Source: Actinokineospora inagensis DSM 44258
GTDB lineage: Bacteria > Actinomycetota > Actinomycetes > Mycobacteriales > Pseudonocardiaceae
Direction of reading: 5' to 3'
DNA length: 64,000 nt
Assembly (NCBI RefSeq): GCF_000482865.1
Contig: NZ_AXWW01000010.1
Coordinates: 62,001-126,000, forward strand
The translations under genes and the position numbers were made by a program. Below are positions 17,890 through 26,201 of this stretch, piece after piece. Position 1 is the first letter of the stretch, and each line of letters begins with the position of its first letter. The notes below the pieces were generated by a model. The model did no database searches. It was not told where the DNA came from and saw nothing but the letters and a program-made list of their open reading frames with translations.

Positions 17890-18257
17890 CCCGATCCGCC
17901 CCGACGACAACGGCGCCGGGCGCCGCGCCGGACACCACCGGCGCGTGGAACAGGGCCTGGGCCGAGGCGCTCGACCGCCTCGAGGCCGACGTCGCCTCAG
18001 CCGAGGCGCTGCTCGTCGACGAGCACATGCTGCGCGAGCTGCCCAAGTTCGACCCGTGGAAACCGCCTGCCGGACTGGGTCCGCTGCCGCTGGACATGCG
18101 CCCGCGCGCCGACGCCGTGCTGGCCCGGCAACTGCAACTGGCCACCAAGCTCGCCGCCGCCATGGCGGGCGCCGCCATGCACTCCCTGGTGGTGGGCAAG
18201 ATGGTCGACGACTCCCACGACCGGGCACGTCCGAGCTTCGTGGACGTGGCGCTCTAG
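17886..18257 (+). CDS. Conserved small protein downstream of fliS (FliT-position)
   Basis: The 123-residue protein is not recognised with confidence. Its ATG overlaps the fliS stop, so it is surely part of the fliD-fliS operon. It is predicted helical and soluble: WNRAWAEALDRLEADVASAE, then a Pro-rich linker PKFDPWKPPAGLGPLP, then RPRADAVLARQLQLATKLAAA. The position is that of FliT, the chaperone of FliD in other bacteria, but no clear FliT motif is visible. It ends with a short 6-bp stem just after the stop. A role in filament-protein export is an inference from place only. Confidence 0.75.
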   Translation: MTRSAPTTTAPGAAPDTTGAWNRAWAEALDRLEADVASAEALLVDEHMLRELPKFDPWKPPAGLGPLPLDMRPRADAVLARQLQLATKLAAAMAGAAMHSLVVGKMVDDSHDRARPSFVDVAL

Positions 18258-18311
18258 GCCCCTGGGACTTCCCAGGCCCGACAAAGCACTGGCAGACAAC
18301 AGAAAACGCCA

Positions 18312-18350
18312 AGAGCGGCGGCACGGACACATCGTCCGTGCCGCCGCTCT
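18312..18350 (+). terminator. Strong stem-loop after the fliD-fliS operon
   Basis: A perfect 17-bp stem (AGAGCGGCGGCACGGAC, loop ACATC) lies 55 bases after the last gene of the operon. The following sequence, CGTTGTCG, is only weakly T-rich, so it may act as a terminator or as an mRNA 3'-end stabiliser. Confidence 0.65.
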
Positions 18351-18795
18351 CGTTGTCGCGCACCACCATCCCGAGCGTGAATCGGATGATCGCGGGCTCG
18401 TGGTCGTCCCGGGTGGGGTTTGGTCTCAGGACCGCGGTGGTCTCGCGGACCATCGGGTGAAACCGCGCTTGTCGCGAAGCGAGTCGCCTGGCCTGCTGCG
18501 ACTCGGACAGAGCTCCGTCCTGGTCGCGCCGCACAGGAGCCGGGCGTGGGCGAGGTCGACGCGGCGTCCCCGGCGGTCGGCCGGGTGGGGCCCTCCAGGG
18601 CGATGGCGAAGGCGACAGTTGAGGTAGCGGCCGCAGGGGTAGCGGTCGGGCTGGTCGAACACGCCGAGCTCGACCAGCTCGTCCGACAGGTGGCCTCGTC
18701 GTGGCCCTCCTCCAAGCCGGTCTGGATGGGCGAACCGGAACGCACCCCGGCCGCGCCGGGAACATCAACCCCGGCGGCAGATGATTGTCCTGTGT

Positions 18796-18842
18796 GGATC
18801 TCCCGGTGATCGTCCGCTGATCGTCGGGAGATCCGCGTTTTT
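18796..18842 (+). terminator. Rho-independent terminator upstream of flgB
   Basis: GGATCTCCCG pairs with CGGGAGATCC around an imperfect inner stem and is followed by GCGTTTTTC. The T-run is on the plus strand only. It would insulate the flgB operon from upstream transcription, or end a small plus-strand transcript. Confidence 0.7.
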
Positions 18843-18926
18843 CTGGCCTGAGCTGCACGAAGAACACCCGAGTGGTACCCGAAGCGCACCCGATTTCGAG
18901 AGCGCGACCACAGACTTTTTCGTCAG

Positions 18927-18954
18927 CTCAAGCCAGACTCAGACGAACCAACGC
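18927..18954 (+). promoter_or_regulatory. Weak candidate sigma-28-like promoter before flgB
   Basis: CTCAA, 15 bases, ACCAACGC. The -35 element and spacing fit the other flagellar promoters, but the -10 lacks the CCGA core, so this is a low-grade match 70 bases before flgB. Confidence 0.2.
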
Positions 18955-19024
18955 GTGAGCACGGACCGCTCACCCCCACCCGCCACGGATCGGCGAACCG
19001 GCACCGCGAACAGGAGCACCGGTC

Positions 19025-19375
19025 GTGTTCGACGATCTGACCACCAAGGCCGTGCGGGCCTCGCTCGACGGTCTGGCGATGCGCCAGCGGGTCCAGGCGA
19101 ACAACATCGCCAACATCGAGACCCCGGGCTTCAAGGCCAAGCGCGTCGACTTCGAGACCGCGCTGAGCCAGGCCATCTCCAGCGGTGACGGCGCCTCCGA
19201 CGTGCGGGCCACCATCTCCACCTCCCCGCTGGCCGCCCGACAGGACGGCAACAACGTCAACATCGACGAAGAGACGTTGGGATCAACCGAGACCGGTCTG
19301 CGCTACCAGCTCATGCTGCGCGCGATGGACGACCGGTACGGCTTGGTCAGCACCGTCCTGAAGGGTGTGCGCTGA
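19025..19375 (+). CDS. flgB: Flagellar basal-body rod protein FlgB
   Basis: FlgB is a proximal rod subunit connecting the MS ring to the rod. The 116-residue protein has the rod-family N-terminal motif QANNIANIETPGFKAKRVDF (residues 26-45) and the C-terminal LRYQLMLRAMDDRYGLVSTV. Start is GTG with AGGAG about eight bases upstream. It opens the long rightward flagellar operon and lies two bases before flgC. Confidence 0.94.
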   Translation: MFDDLTTKAVRASLDGLAMRQRVQANNIANIETPGFKAKRVDFETALSQAISSGDGASDVRATISTSPLAARQDGNNVNIDEETLGSTETGLRYQLMLRAMDDRYGLVSTVLKGVR

Positions 19376-19377
19376 CC

Positions 19378-19770
19378 ATGTTCAACCTCATCGACACCGC
19401 CGCCAGTGGCGCCTCGGTGCACCGCAAGTGGATGGACGCGGTGTCCGACAACATCGCCAACATCAACAACGTCGCGCCGACCAGCGGCTCCGCCTTCCAG
19501 GAGCGCTTCGTGGTCGCGAAGGAACTCCCCTCGCACAACGGAACCGTGGTCAGCGAGATCCAGTCCGGCGACAAGACGGGTCGGGTCGTGTTCGAGCCGA
19601 CCAACCCGCTCGCCGACGCCAAGGGGTACGTCCGCTACCCGGACATCGACCTCAGCTCGCAGATGGGCTACCTGATCATGGCCCAGCGTGGATACCAGGC
19701 CAACCTCGCCGTCGTCGAACGGGCCACCACGGCCTACCAGGCGGCCCTACAGCTGGGGAAGAACGCGTGA
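19378..19770 (+). CDS. flgC: Flagellar basal-body rod protein FlgC
   Basis: FlgC is the second proximal rod subunit. In 130 residues it has the rod motif VSDNIANINNVAPTSG in place of the usual ANNxANxxTxG, and the closing segment YLIMAQRGYQANLAVVERAT, which defines the rod/hook C-terminal domain. The ATG is two bases after the flgB stop, and its TGA overlaps the fliE GTG. Confidence 0.94.
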   Translation: MFNLIDTAASGASVHRKWMDAVSDNIANINNVAPTSGSAFQERFVVAKELPSHNGTVVSEIQSGDKTGRVVFEPTNPLADAKGYVRYPDIDLSSQMGYLIMAQRGYQANLAVVERATTAYQAALQLGKNA

Positions 19771-20087
19771 CCACCCCCATCAGCGCGGTGACCGCCGCGA
19801 TCTCGACGCCCGCCGTCGCCGCCCCCATCTCGTTGAGCGACACGTCCGCCGCAGGCTCCGCCTCCGGCACCAGCTTCGCCGGTCTGATCGGCAAGGCGCT
19901 GGAGAGCAACCAGGCCGCGCAGGACTCGGCTAGCCAGCTCGCCATCAAGGCGGCCACCGGTGACGACATCGACGTGCACAACTACCTCGCCGCCGCCACC
20001 GAGGCCAACCTGTCCACGCAGTTGACGGTCCAGGTCCGCAACAAGGCCGTCGAGGCCTTCCAGGAGATCATGAGGTTGCAGGCGTGA
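19767..20087 (+). CDS. fliE: Flagellar hook-basal body complex protein FliE
   Basis: FliE joins the MS ring to the rod. The 106-residue protein has a low-complexity N-terminus and the conserved C-terminal half: FAGLIGKALESNQAAQDSAS, GDDIDVHNYLAAATEANLS, TVQVRNKAVEAFQEIMRLQ. GTG start overlaps the flgC stop (GTGA), and its own stop overlaps the fliF GTG, showing tight translational coupling. Confidence 0.95.
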   Translation: MTTPISAVTAAISTPAVAAPISLSDTSAAGSASGTSFAGLIGKALESNQAAQDSASQLAIKAATGDDIDVHNYLAAATEANLSTQLTVQVRNKAVEAFQEIMRLQA

Positions 20088-21751
20088 ACCAGGACCGGAT
20101 CATGGTGCTGCTGCGTCGTGTGGTGGACGGCTTCAAGGCGTTCACGCTGGGCCAGAAGATCGTGGTCGTCGGCGGCGTGCTCGTCGCCACCATCGGCGTC
20201 TGGGTCTACCTGCACTTCTTCTCGGCCACCACGAACTACTCGCCGCTGTTCACCAACCTGGCCGCGAAGGACGCCTCGGCGATCGTCGACCAGCTCAACA
20301 CCGAGGGCGTCGCCTACCAGCTCGCCGACGGCGGGACCACGGTGATGGTGCCGACCGACTCGCTCTACGCGGAGCGGCTGAAGATGGCCTCCGCTGGCCT
20401 GCCCGCCTCGTCCGACACCGGCTACTCGCTGCTCGACCAGCAGGGCGTGACCACCTCGGAGTTCATGCAGCAGGTCACCTACCAGCGGGCGCTGGAGGGT
20501 GAGCTCACCAAGACCATCAAGGCGATCGACGGCGTGACCGGCGCGACCGTGCACCTGGCGATCCCCACCAAGGACGTGTTCTCCGACAGCACCTCCAAGC
20601 CGACCGCGTCGGTCATGGTGAGCAGCGGGGCGGGCAAGAAGCTCTCCGCCGACCAGGTGCAGACCATCGTGCACCTCGTCGCGTCCGCCGTGGAGGGCAT
20701 GGACGCCAACGACGTCACCGTCGCCAGCTCCGACGGCACCGTGCTCGCCACCGCGGGCCAGTCCACCTCCGGCTCGACCAGCACCCGCGACCAGGAGACC
20801 GCCGCCTACGAGCAGCGCCTGTCCACCTCGCTGCAGTCGCTGCTCTCGCAGGTGGTCGGCGCCAACCACGCGGTGGTCAAGGTGACCGCGGACCTGGACT
20901 TCGACACCTCGGAGACCAAGAGCCAGACCTACACCAAGTCGACCGCCCCGGCGATCTCGGAGTCCACTTCGGACGAGACCTACACCGGCAACGGGGCGAG
21001 CGCGGCGGGCAGCGCCAACGGCGGCGTGCTCGGCCAGACCAACGGCACCACCGGCTCCACCACCACCGGTTCGAGCACCAGCACGGACGGCAGCGGCACC
21101 TACTCGCAGCAGAAGGCCGTGCGGGACAACGCGGTCAACTCGGTCATCGAGACCAGGCAGAACGCGCCGGGCACCGTCCGCAAGCTCGGTGTGGCCGTGC
21201 TGCTGGACTCCTCGACCGCGTCCAACGCCGACCTGGCGCAGATCCGCGAACTGGCCTCCTCCGCGGTCGGCCTGGACACCACCCGCGGCGACACCCTCGC
21301 CGTCAGCTCGATGAAGTTCGACACGAGCGCGCAGCAGTCCGCGCAGCAGGCGCTGGCGGGCCAGCAGGCCGATGACGCCAAGGCCAGCCAGATGTCGCTC
21401 ATCAAGCAGGGCGCGGTCGGGCTCGCGGTGCTGGTGCTGCTGCTGGTGACCTGGTTCGCCACCCGCAGCCGCCGCAAGCGCTCCCGGGTGCTGCAGGCCG
21501 CCGAGATGCAGCGGCTGGACGAGATCAAGGCGGAGCTGGAGCGCACCAGGCAGGTCGCGCTCGAGGCCGCCGAGGACAAGGCCCGCCTCGAGGCCGCAGG
21601 CGAGCTGACCGCGCTGGGCGCGGGCAGCGGCGACGGCGTCGACGGCGGCGCGCAGGAGCGCAAGCTCAAGGAGATCGAGGCACTGGTCGACGAGCAGCCC
21701 GACGAGGTCGCGCGGTTGCTGCGCGGCTGGCTGGCCACGAAGGGAGCCTGA
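20084..21751 (+). CDS. fliF: Flagellar MS-ring protein FliF
   Basis: FliF builds the MS ring in the inner membrane, the base for assembly. The 555-residue protein has a membrane helix at about residues 25-45 (IVVVGGVLVATIGVWVYL), YscJ/FliF ring domains (YSPLFTNLAAKDASAIVDQL; LEGELTKTIKAIDGVTGATVHL), a Ser/Thr/Gly-rich loop around 300-350, a second membrane helix near 448-465 (GAVGLAVLVLLLVTWFAT), and a cytoplasmic C-terminus whose end (VDEQPDEVARLLRGWL) should bind FliG. The C-terminal part is close to the classical FliF arrangement. Confidence 0.96.
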   Translation: MNQDRIMVLLRRVVDGFKAFTLGQKIVVVGGVLVATIGVWVYLHFFSATTNYSPLFTNLAAKDASAIVDQLNTEGVAYQLADGGTTVMVPTDSLYAERLKMASAGLPASSDTGYSLLDQQGVTTSEFMQQVTYQRALEGELTKTIKAIDGVTGATVHLAIPTKDVFSDSTSKPTASVMVSSGAGKKLSADQVQTIVHLVASAVEGMDANDVTVASSDGTVLATAGQSTSGSTSTRDQETAAYEQRLSTSLQSLLSQVVGANHAVVKVTADLDFDTSETKSQTYTKSTAPAISESTSDETYTGNGASAAGSANGGVLGQTNGTTGSTTTGSSTSTDGSGTYSQQKAVRDNAVNSVIETRQNAPGTVRKLGVAVLLDSSTASNADLAQIRELASSAVGLDTTRGDTLAVSSMKFDTSAQQSAQQALAGQQADDAKASQMSLIKQGAVGLAVLVLLLVTWFATRSRRKRSRVLQAAEMQRLDEIKAELERTRQVALEAAEDKARLEAAGELTALGAGSGDGVDGGAQERKLKEIEALVDEQPDEVARLLRGWLATKGA

Positions 21752-21757
21752 CCCGAC

Positions 21758-22774
21758 ATGTCCGAACTGCCGAACACCCCGGAAGGCCTGCGCAAGGCCG
21801 CGGTCCTGCTGCTGCAGATGGGCAAGGACGGCTCGGCGAAGGTGCTCTCCAAGCTGCGCGAGGCCGAGGTGGAGATGCTCTCCGCCGAGGTCGCCCGGCT
21901 CGGCGCGGTCGACGCCACCTACACCACATCGGTGCTCGACGAGTTCCACGCGATGGCCAAGGCGCGCAAGCACGTCGCGCACGGCGGCATGGACTACGCC
22001 CGCGAGCTGCTCATCGAGACCCTGGGCCACGACCGGGCCGACGAGATCGTGGACCGGATCGGCGCGACCATGGTGGACGTCCCGTTCCGCTTCCTGCAGC
22101 GCGCCGAGCCGCGCCAGGTGCTCTCGTTCGTGCAGGACGAGCACCCGCAGACGGTGGCCCTGGTGCTGGCGCACATGCCCGCCAACCTGGCCTCGGCCGT
22201 GCTGGCCGGGCTGGTCCCGGAGCGGCAGAGCGAGGTCGCGCTGCGGGTGGCGACCATGGGCCGCACCTCCCCGGAGATCGTGCGCAAGCTGGAGAACCAG
22301 TTGGAGCGCAAGCTGTCCTCGCTGCTGCAGCCATCGGACGTGTCGACCATCGGCGGCGTCGGTCCGCTGGTGGACATCATCAACCGGTCCGACCGGGCCA
22401 CCGAGCGGTCCATCCTGGACGGTCTGGCCAAGCGCTCCCCCGAGCTGGCCGACGAGATCCGCAGCCAGATGTTCATGTTCGAGGACCTGGTCGGCATCGA
22501 CGACAAGTCGCTGCAACTGGTGCTGCGCAACATCGCGCCGTCCGACCTGGCCACCGCGCTCAAGGGCGTGCGCGACGACGTGCGGGACAAGATCCTGCGC
22601 AACCTGTCCGAGCGCGCCGCGGAGAACCTGGTCGAGGAGATCGAGGTGCTCGGCGCGGTTCGGCTGCGGCTGGTCGAAGAGTCCCAGGCCAAGATCATCG
22701 GCGAGATCCGCACGCTGGAGGAGTCCGGTCAGATCGTGCTGCGGCGAGGGGATGAAGATGAGTTCGTCGCCTGA
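21758..22774 (+). CDS. fliG: Flagellar motor switch protein FliG
   Basis: FliG is the rotor part that meets MotA and sets rotation. The 338-residue chain has the N-terminal FliF-binding domain (EGLRKAAVLLLQMGKDGSAK), the middle domain with EHPQTVALVLAHMP (the EHPQ motif), and the C-terminal motor domain: LVGIDDKSLQLVLRNI with DLATALKG and a charged helix region RDDVRDKILRNLSERAAENL. It starts six bases after fliF. Its 3' end overlaps fliH by 17 bases. Confidence 0.97.
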   Translation: MSELPNTPEGLRKAAVLLLQMGKDGSAKVLSKLREAEVEMLSAEVARLGAVDATYTTSVLDEFHAMAKARKHVAHGGMDYARELLIETLGHDRADEIVDRIGATMVDVPFRFLQRAEPRQVLSFVQDEHPQTVALVLAHMPANLASAVLAGLVPERQSEVALRVATMGRTSPEIVRKLENQLERKLSSLLQPSDVSTIGGVGPLVDIINRSDRATERSILDGLAKRSPELADEIRSQMFMFEDLVGIDDKSLQLVLRNIAPSDLATALKGVRDDVRDKILRNLSERAAENLVEEIEVLGAVRLRLVEESQAKIIGEIRTLEESGQIVLRRGDEDEFVA

Positions 22775-23408
22775 CCGCCTCGGTCACGAGCGGGTCGGCA
22801 CCGTGCTGCGCGGAGACGACGACGCGGCCGTGCCGTTCCAGATCGGCGTCACCGCCTCCGGCCAGGGCCGGGCGGGCGCGCACGCCGAGGGCTACGCCAC
22901 CGGCTGGGCCCAGGGCATGCGCGAGGCGCGCGAGGCCACCTCGGCCGCCCGCGCCCGCGCCAAGGCCGAGCTGGACCGGCTGCTGGCCGAGCGCGCGCAG
23001 CGGGCCGCCGCCGCGCTCGGCGCCGTGCACGCCGCCGCCGACCAGGTGCTGGCCACCACGGTCAGCCGGGCCGAGGACCTGGCGACCGAGGTGCTCTCCG
23101 CCGCGGTCGAGCTGGCCGAGGCCATGCTGGGCGCGCAACTGTCGGTCGCGGTGACCGAGAGCGCCAAGGCGGGGTTGGACCGCGCGATCGGCGGGCTGCC
23201 CGCGACCGCGTCGGTCACCGTGCGGGTCAACCCGGCCGACCACGCCGAGCTGGTCGCCGACGGCGACCCGGCCCCCGGCCGCCCGGTCACCCTGGTCGCG
23301 GACCCGTCCGTCGCCCGCGGTGACGCCATCGCGCAGACCTCAGTGACCACAGTGGACGCCACCCTCGGCGCCGCGATCGCCCGCGTCCGAGCGGAGCTGG
23401 AGCCGTGA
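22758..23408 (+). CDS. fliH: Flagellar assembly protein FliH (stator of export ATPase)
   Basis: FliH binds FliI and anchors it at the export gate. The 216-residue protein has a Gly/Ala start (AHAEGYATGWAQGMREAREA, with the GxxxG repeat helix typical of FliH), a long Ala-rich coiled coil at about 50-110, and a C-terminal domain with VRVNPADHAELVAD. Two in-frame ATGs lie six bases apart; the second (22758) is chosen because GAGGGG then has a good spacing. The gene begins inside fliG and overlaps fliI by four bases. Confidence 0.88.
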   Translation: MSSSPDRLGHERVGTVLRGDDDAAVPFQIGVTASGQGRAGAHAEGYATGWAQGMREAREATSAARARAKAELDRLLAERAQRAAAALGAVHAAADQVLATTVSRAEDLATEVLSAAVELAEAMLGAQLSVAVTESAKAGLDRAIGGLPATASVTVRVNPADHAELVADGDPAPGRPVTLVADPSVARGDAIAQTSVTTVDATLGAAIARVRAELEP

Positions 23409-24781
23409 GCCTGATGTTCGGTGAGGACATGACCGACACCGCCGCCACCCCGAGCGGGTTGTTCGGCGACCGCGTCGCCGCGCTGCGTTCGGTGGCCCGG
23501 CCGCGCCGCACCGGTGTGGTCGTCGGCGTGGTCGGGCTCGCGGTGACCGTGTCCGGCATCGTGGCCCGCATCGGCGACCTGGTCCGGATCGGGTCCGCCG
23601 AGGCGCCGCTGCTGGCCGAGGTGGTCGCGCTGGACCACGAGCGGGTCGTCTGCCTGCCGCTCGGCCCGCTCGGCGGGGTCGGCGTCGGCAGCCCGGTGGT
23701 CAACACCGAGGGCCCGCTGCGGATCGCGGTCGGCGAGGAGTTGCGCGGCCGGGTGCTCGACGGCCTCGGTCGCCCGATGGACGGCGGTCCGGCGCTGACC
23801 GGGATGAGCCGGGTGTCGGTGGACATGGCGCCGCCGTCGGCGATGGAGCGCTCGCTGATCAGCGAGCCGCTGCAGTTGGGCGTGCGGGCGCTGGACACCA
23901 TGGTCCCCTGCGGGCACGGGCAGCGCATCGGCATCTTCGCCGGGTCCGGCGTCGGCAAGTCCAGCCTGCTGTCGATGATCACCCGCGGCACCGAGGCGGA
24001 GATCACCGTGATCGCGCTGATCGGCGAGCGCGGCCGCGAGGTGCGCGAGTTCCTCGAGCACGACCTCGGCCCGGAGGGCCTGGCCCGCTCGGTGGTCGTC
24101 GTCGCGACCTCCGACCAGCCGCCGCTGGTCCGGCTGCGCGCCGGGTTCGTGGCCACCCGCATCGCCGAGTGGTACCGCGACCGGGGCAAGAACGTGCTGC
24201 TGATGATGGACAGCCTGACTCGCATCGCGATGGCGCAGCGCGAGGTCGGCCTGTCCGCGGGCGAGCCGCCCGCGACCCGCGGCTTCCCGCCGTCGGTGTT
24301 CGCGCTGCTGCCGACCCTGCTGGAGCGGGCCGGGCCCGCCCCGGTCGGCGGCATCACCGGCCTCTATACGGTGCTGGTGGAGGGCGACGACCACAACGAG
24401 CCGATCGCCGACGCCGCCCGGTCCATCCTGGACGGCCACGTGGTGCTGGACCGGCGGCTGGCCACCGCGGGCCACTTCCCCAGCATCGAGGTGCTGGAGT
24501 CGGTGTCCCGGGTGACCGGGGCGATCACCACCCCCCAGCAGCGGTCCGACTCGTCGGAGCTGCGCCGCCTGATGGCCGCCCAGCGCGACGTGCGCGAGCT
24601 GGTCGAGATCGGCGCCTACGTGCCGGGCACCAACCCGGACGCGGACCGGGCGCTGGCGCTGCGCGACCAGATCAACGACTTCCTCCGGCAGAGCATCGGC
24701 GACCAGGTCCCGGCCGAGCGGGCCTGGGCGCAGTTGGGCGCGCTGCTGCACGGCAACCCGAACGGCGAGGGACTGTCATGA
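23405..24781 (+). CDS. fliI: Flagellum-specific export ATPase FliI
   Basis: FliI is the hexameric ATPase of the flagellar type III export system, related to F1 beta. In 458 residues the P-loop is GSGVGKSS (about 180-187), Walker B is VLLMMDSLTR, and the Q-loop region reads GLSAGEPPATRGFPPSVF. The start GTG overlaps the fliH stop. All catalytic positions expected for the family seem present, so the enzyme should be active. fliJ overlaps its stop. Confidence 0.97.
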   Translation: MSLMFGEDMTDTAATPSGLFGDRVAALRSVARPRRTGVVVGVVGLAVTVSGIVARIGDLVRIGSAEAPLLAEVVALDHERVVCLPLGPLGGVGVGSPVVNTEGPLRIAVGEELRGRVLDGLGRPMDGGPALTGMSRVSVDMAPPSAMERSLISEPLQLGVRALDTMVPCGHGQRIGIFAGSGVGKSSLLSMITRGTEAEITVIALIGERGREVREFLEHDLGPEGLARSVVVVATSDQPPLVRLRAGFVATRIAEWYRDRGKNVLLMMDSLTRIAMAQREVGLSAGEPPATRGFPPSVFALLPTLLERAGPAPVGGITGLYTVLVEGDDHNEPIADAARSILDGHVVLDRRLATAGHFPSIEVLESVSRVTGAITTPQQRSDSSELRRLMAAQRDVRELVEIGAYVPGTNPDADRALALRDQINDFLRQSIGDQVPAERAWAQLGALLHGNPNGEGLS

Positions 24782-25206
24782 CGATCCGCACCAAGCTGGC
24801 CGCGGTGCTGCGGGCCCGCAAGGCCCAAGAGGACATCGCCAAGGGCGAGCTGACCAGGGCGAACGCCCGGTTGGCCGACGCGGGCGCGCACACCGACACC
24901 CGGGCCGAGTCGATGCGGGCCTGGGCGGGCCCGCGCGACGGCGACGCCGCCAGCTACCTGGCCGCGATCGCCGCGGGCCGGGCGCTGGCCGCCGCGCTGA
25001 GCGAGGCGCGCGCCGCCGAGCGGGCCGCGCACGGCGAGACCGAGGTGGAGGCCGCGAAGCTGCGCGAGGCGGCCAAGGCGCGGCGCGGGGTGGAGAAGCT
25101 GGTCGAGCGGGCCACCGAGGACGAGCGGCTGGCTGGCCTGGCCGCGGAGCAGAAGGCCGCCGACGAGGTCGCGGTGAGCAGGCACGGGCGCGGGGAGCAG
25201 CGGTGA
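24778..25206 (+). CDS. fliJ: Flagellar export protein FliJ
   Basis: FliJ is the coiled-coil central stalk of the export ATPase. The 142-residue protein is Ala/Glu/Arg-rich with almost no Pro and is predicted to be two long helices, starting TIRTKLAAVLRARKAQEDIA and ending VEKLVERATEDERLAGLAAE. Assignment rests on the structure and on the place directly after fliI (4-bp ATGA overlap); the sequence itself is fast-evolving. Its stop overlaps the GTG of the next gene. Confidence 0.88.
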   Translation: MTIRTKLAAVLRARKAQEDIAKGELTRANARLADAGAHTDTRAESMRAWAGPRDGDAASYLAAIAAGRALAAALSEARAAERAAHGETEVEAAKLREAAKARRGVEKLVERATEDERLAGLAAEQKAADEVAVSRHGRGEQR

Positions 25207-26201
25207 ACGGGATCGACGCGATCATGTCGCGGATGGCCGAGATCAGCGCCCTGGTGGCGCCGCAGGCCACGAGCACCACGAGCACCAACGCGACCTCGGA
25301 CGCGGACTTCTCGGCCACGCTGGGCCAGGCGCTCGGCGACGCCGACACGGCGGGCGACGCGACCGGGTCGACCGGCTCGACCACCGGCACCGACGTGGTC
25401 AACGACGCGAAGAAGTACCTCGGCGTGCCGTACGTGTGGGGCGGCACCAACCCGTCGACCGGTCTGGACTGCTCCGGCCTGGTCCAGCGGGTGTACGCCG
25501 ATCTGGGCATCACGCTGCCCCGGGTGAGCCGCGACCAGGCCACGGTGGGCACCGCGGTGTCCTCGCTGGACCAGGCCAAGCCGGGTGACCTGCTGGCGTT
25601 CGGCTCGCCGGTGCACCACATCGGCATCTACCTCGGCAACGGGCAGATGATCCACGCGCCGGAGCCGGGCCAGAACGTCAAGATCGGCAAGGTCTACGAG
25701 ACGCCGACCGCGATCCGCCGGGTCGTCCCGGACTCGACCACCGGGTCGAATCAGTCCATTGTGGACTCGATGGGTTCGCTGTCCGCGCTGACCTCGAAGT
25801 ACAGCACGTCCGGCGACTCCTCGGCGTACGCGAACCTGTTCGCCCAGGCGACCGCGAAGTACGGGCTCCCGTCGGGGCTGCTGTCCGCGGTGGCCAAGCA
25901 GGAGTCCAACTACAACCCCAACGCGGTCAGCGGCGCGGGCGCGCAGGGCCTGATGCAGTTGATGCCGTCCACCGCGTCGAGCCTGGGGGTCAACGCGTTC
26001 GACCCGGCGCAGGCCGTCGACGGCGCGGCCCGGCTGCTCAAGAGCAACCTGCAGAGCTTCGGCTCGGTGCCGCTGGCGCTGGCCGCGTACAACGCCGGTC
26101 CGGGCGCGGTCCGCAAGTACGACGGCGTGCCGCCGTACACCGAGACGCAGAACTACGTCAAGAAGATCATGGCGAACCTGACCGCGGAGGCGGCCGCATG
26201 A
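25203..26201 (+). CDS. NlpC/P60 plus lytic transglycosylase wall hydrolase (FlgJ-role candidate)
   Basis: The 332-residue protein joins two peptidoglycan-cutting domains. Residues about 65-175 are NlpC/P60 with catalytic C90 in LDCSGLVQ and H138 or H139 in VHHIGIYLG. Residues about 207-325 are an SLT (lysozyme-like) domain with catalytic E234 in AKQESNYNPNAVS and the motifs GLMQLMPSTA and ALAAYNAGPGAV. There is no signal peptide, so it is probably exported by the flagellar machine itself. It sits between fliJ and fliK with overlapping stops and starts, so it is a true operon member. No flgJ exists in the window; this enzyme probably opens the thick wall for the rod. Confidence 0.93.
   Translation: MNGIDAIMSRMAEISALVAPQATSTTSTNATSDADFSATLGQALGDADTAGDATGSTGSTTGTDVVNDAKKYLGVPYVWGGTNPSTGLDCSGLVQRVYADLGITLPRVSRDQATVGTAVSSLDQAKPGDLLAFGSPVHHIGIYLGNGQMIHAPEPGQNVKIGKVYETPTAIRRVVPDSTTGSNQSIVDSMGSLSALTSKYSTSGDSSAYANLFAQATAKYGLPSGLLSAVAKQESNYNPNAVSGAGAQGLMQLMPSTASSLGVNAFDPAQAVDGAARLLKSNLQSFGSVPLALAAYNAGPGAVRKYDGVPPYTETQNYVKKIMANLTAEAAA

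Larger units (their letters stand above)
18258..19024. other. 767-bp gap between fliS operon and flgB; hairpins and possible gene remnant
   Basis: No intact gene is supported. Two strong hairpins occur (18312-18350 and 18796-18842). Between them, 18360-18790 shows coding-like composition on the minus strand, but the reading frame would have to shift: one frame gives LVELGVFDQPDRYPCGRYLN, another gives RDDHEPAIIRFTLGMVVRDN. A short plus-strand frame (18603-18809) ends inside the second hairpin and cannot be excluded as a small gene. The region may be a decayed gene. A weak sigma-28-like site for flgB lies at 18927-18954. Confidence 0.4.
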
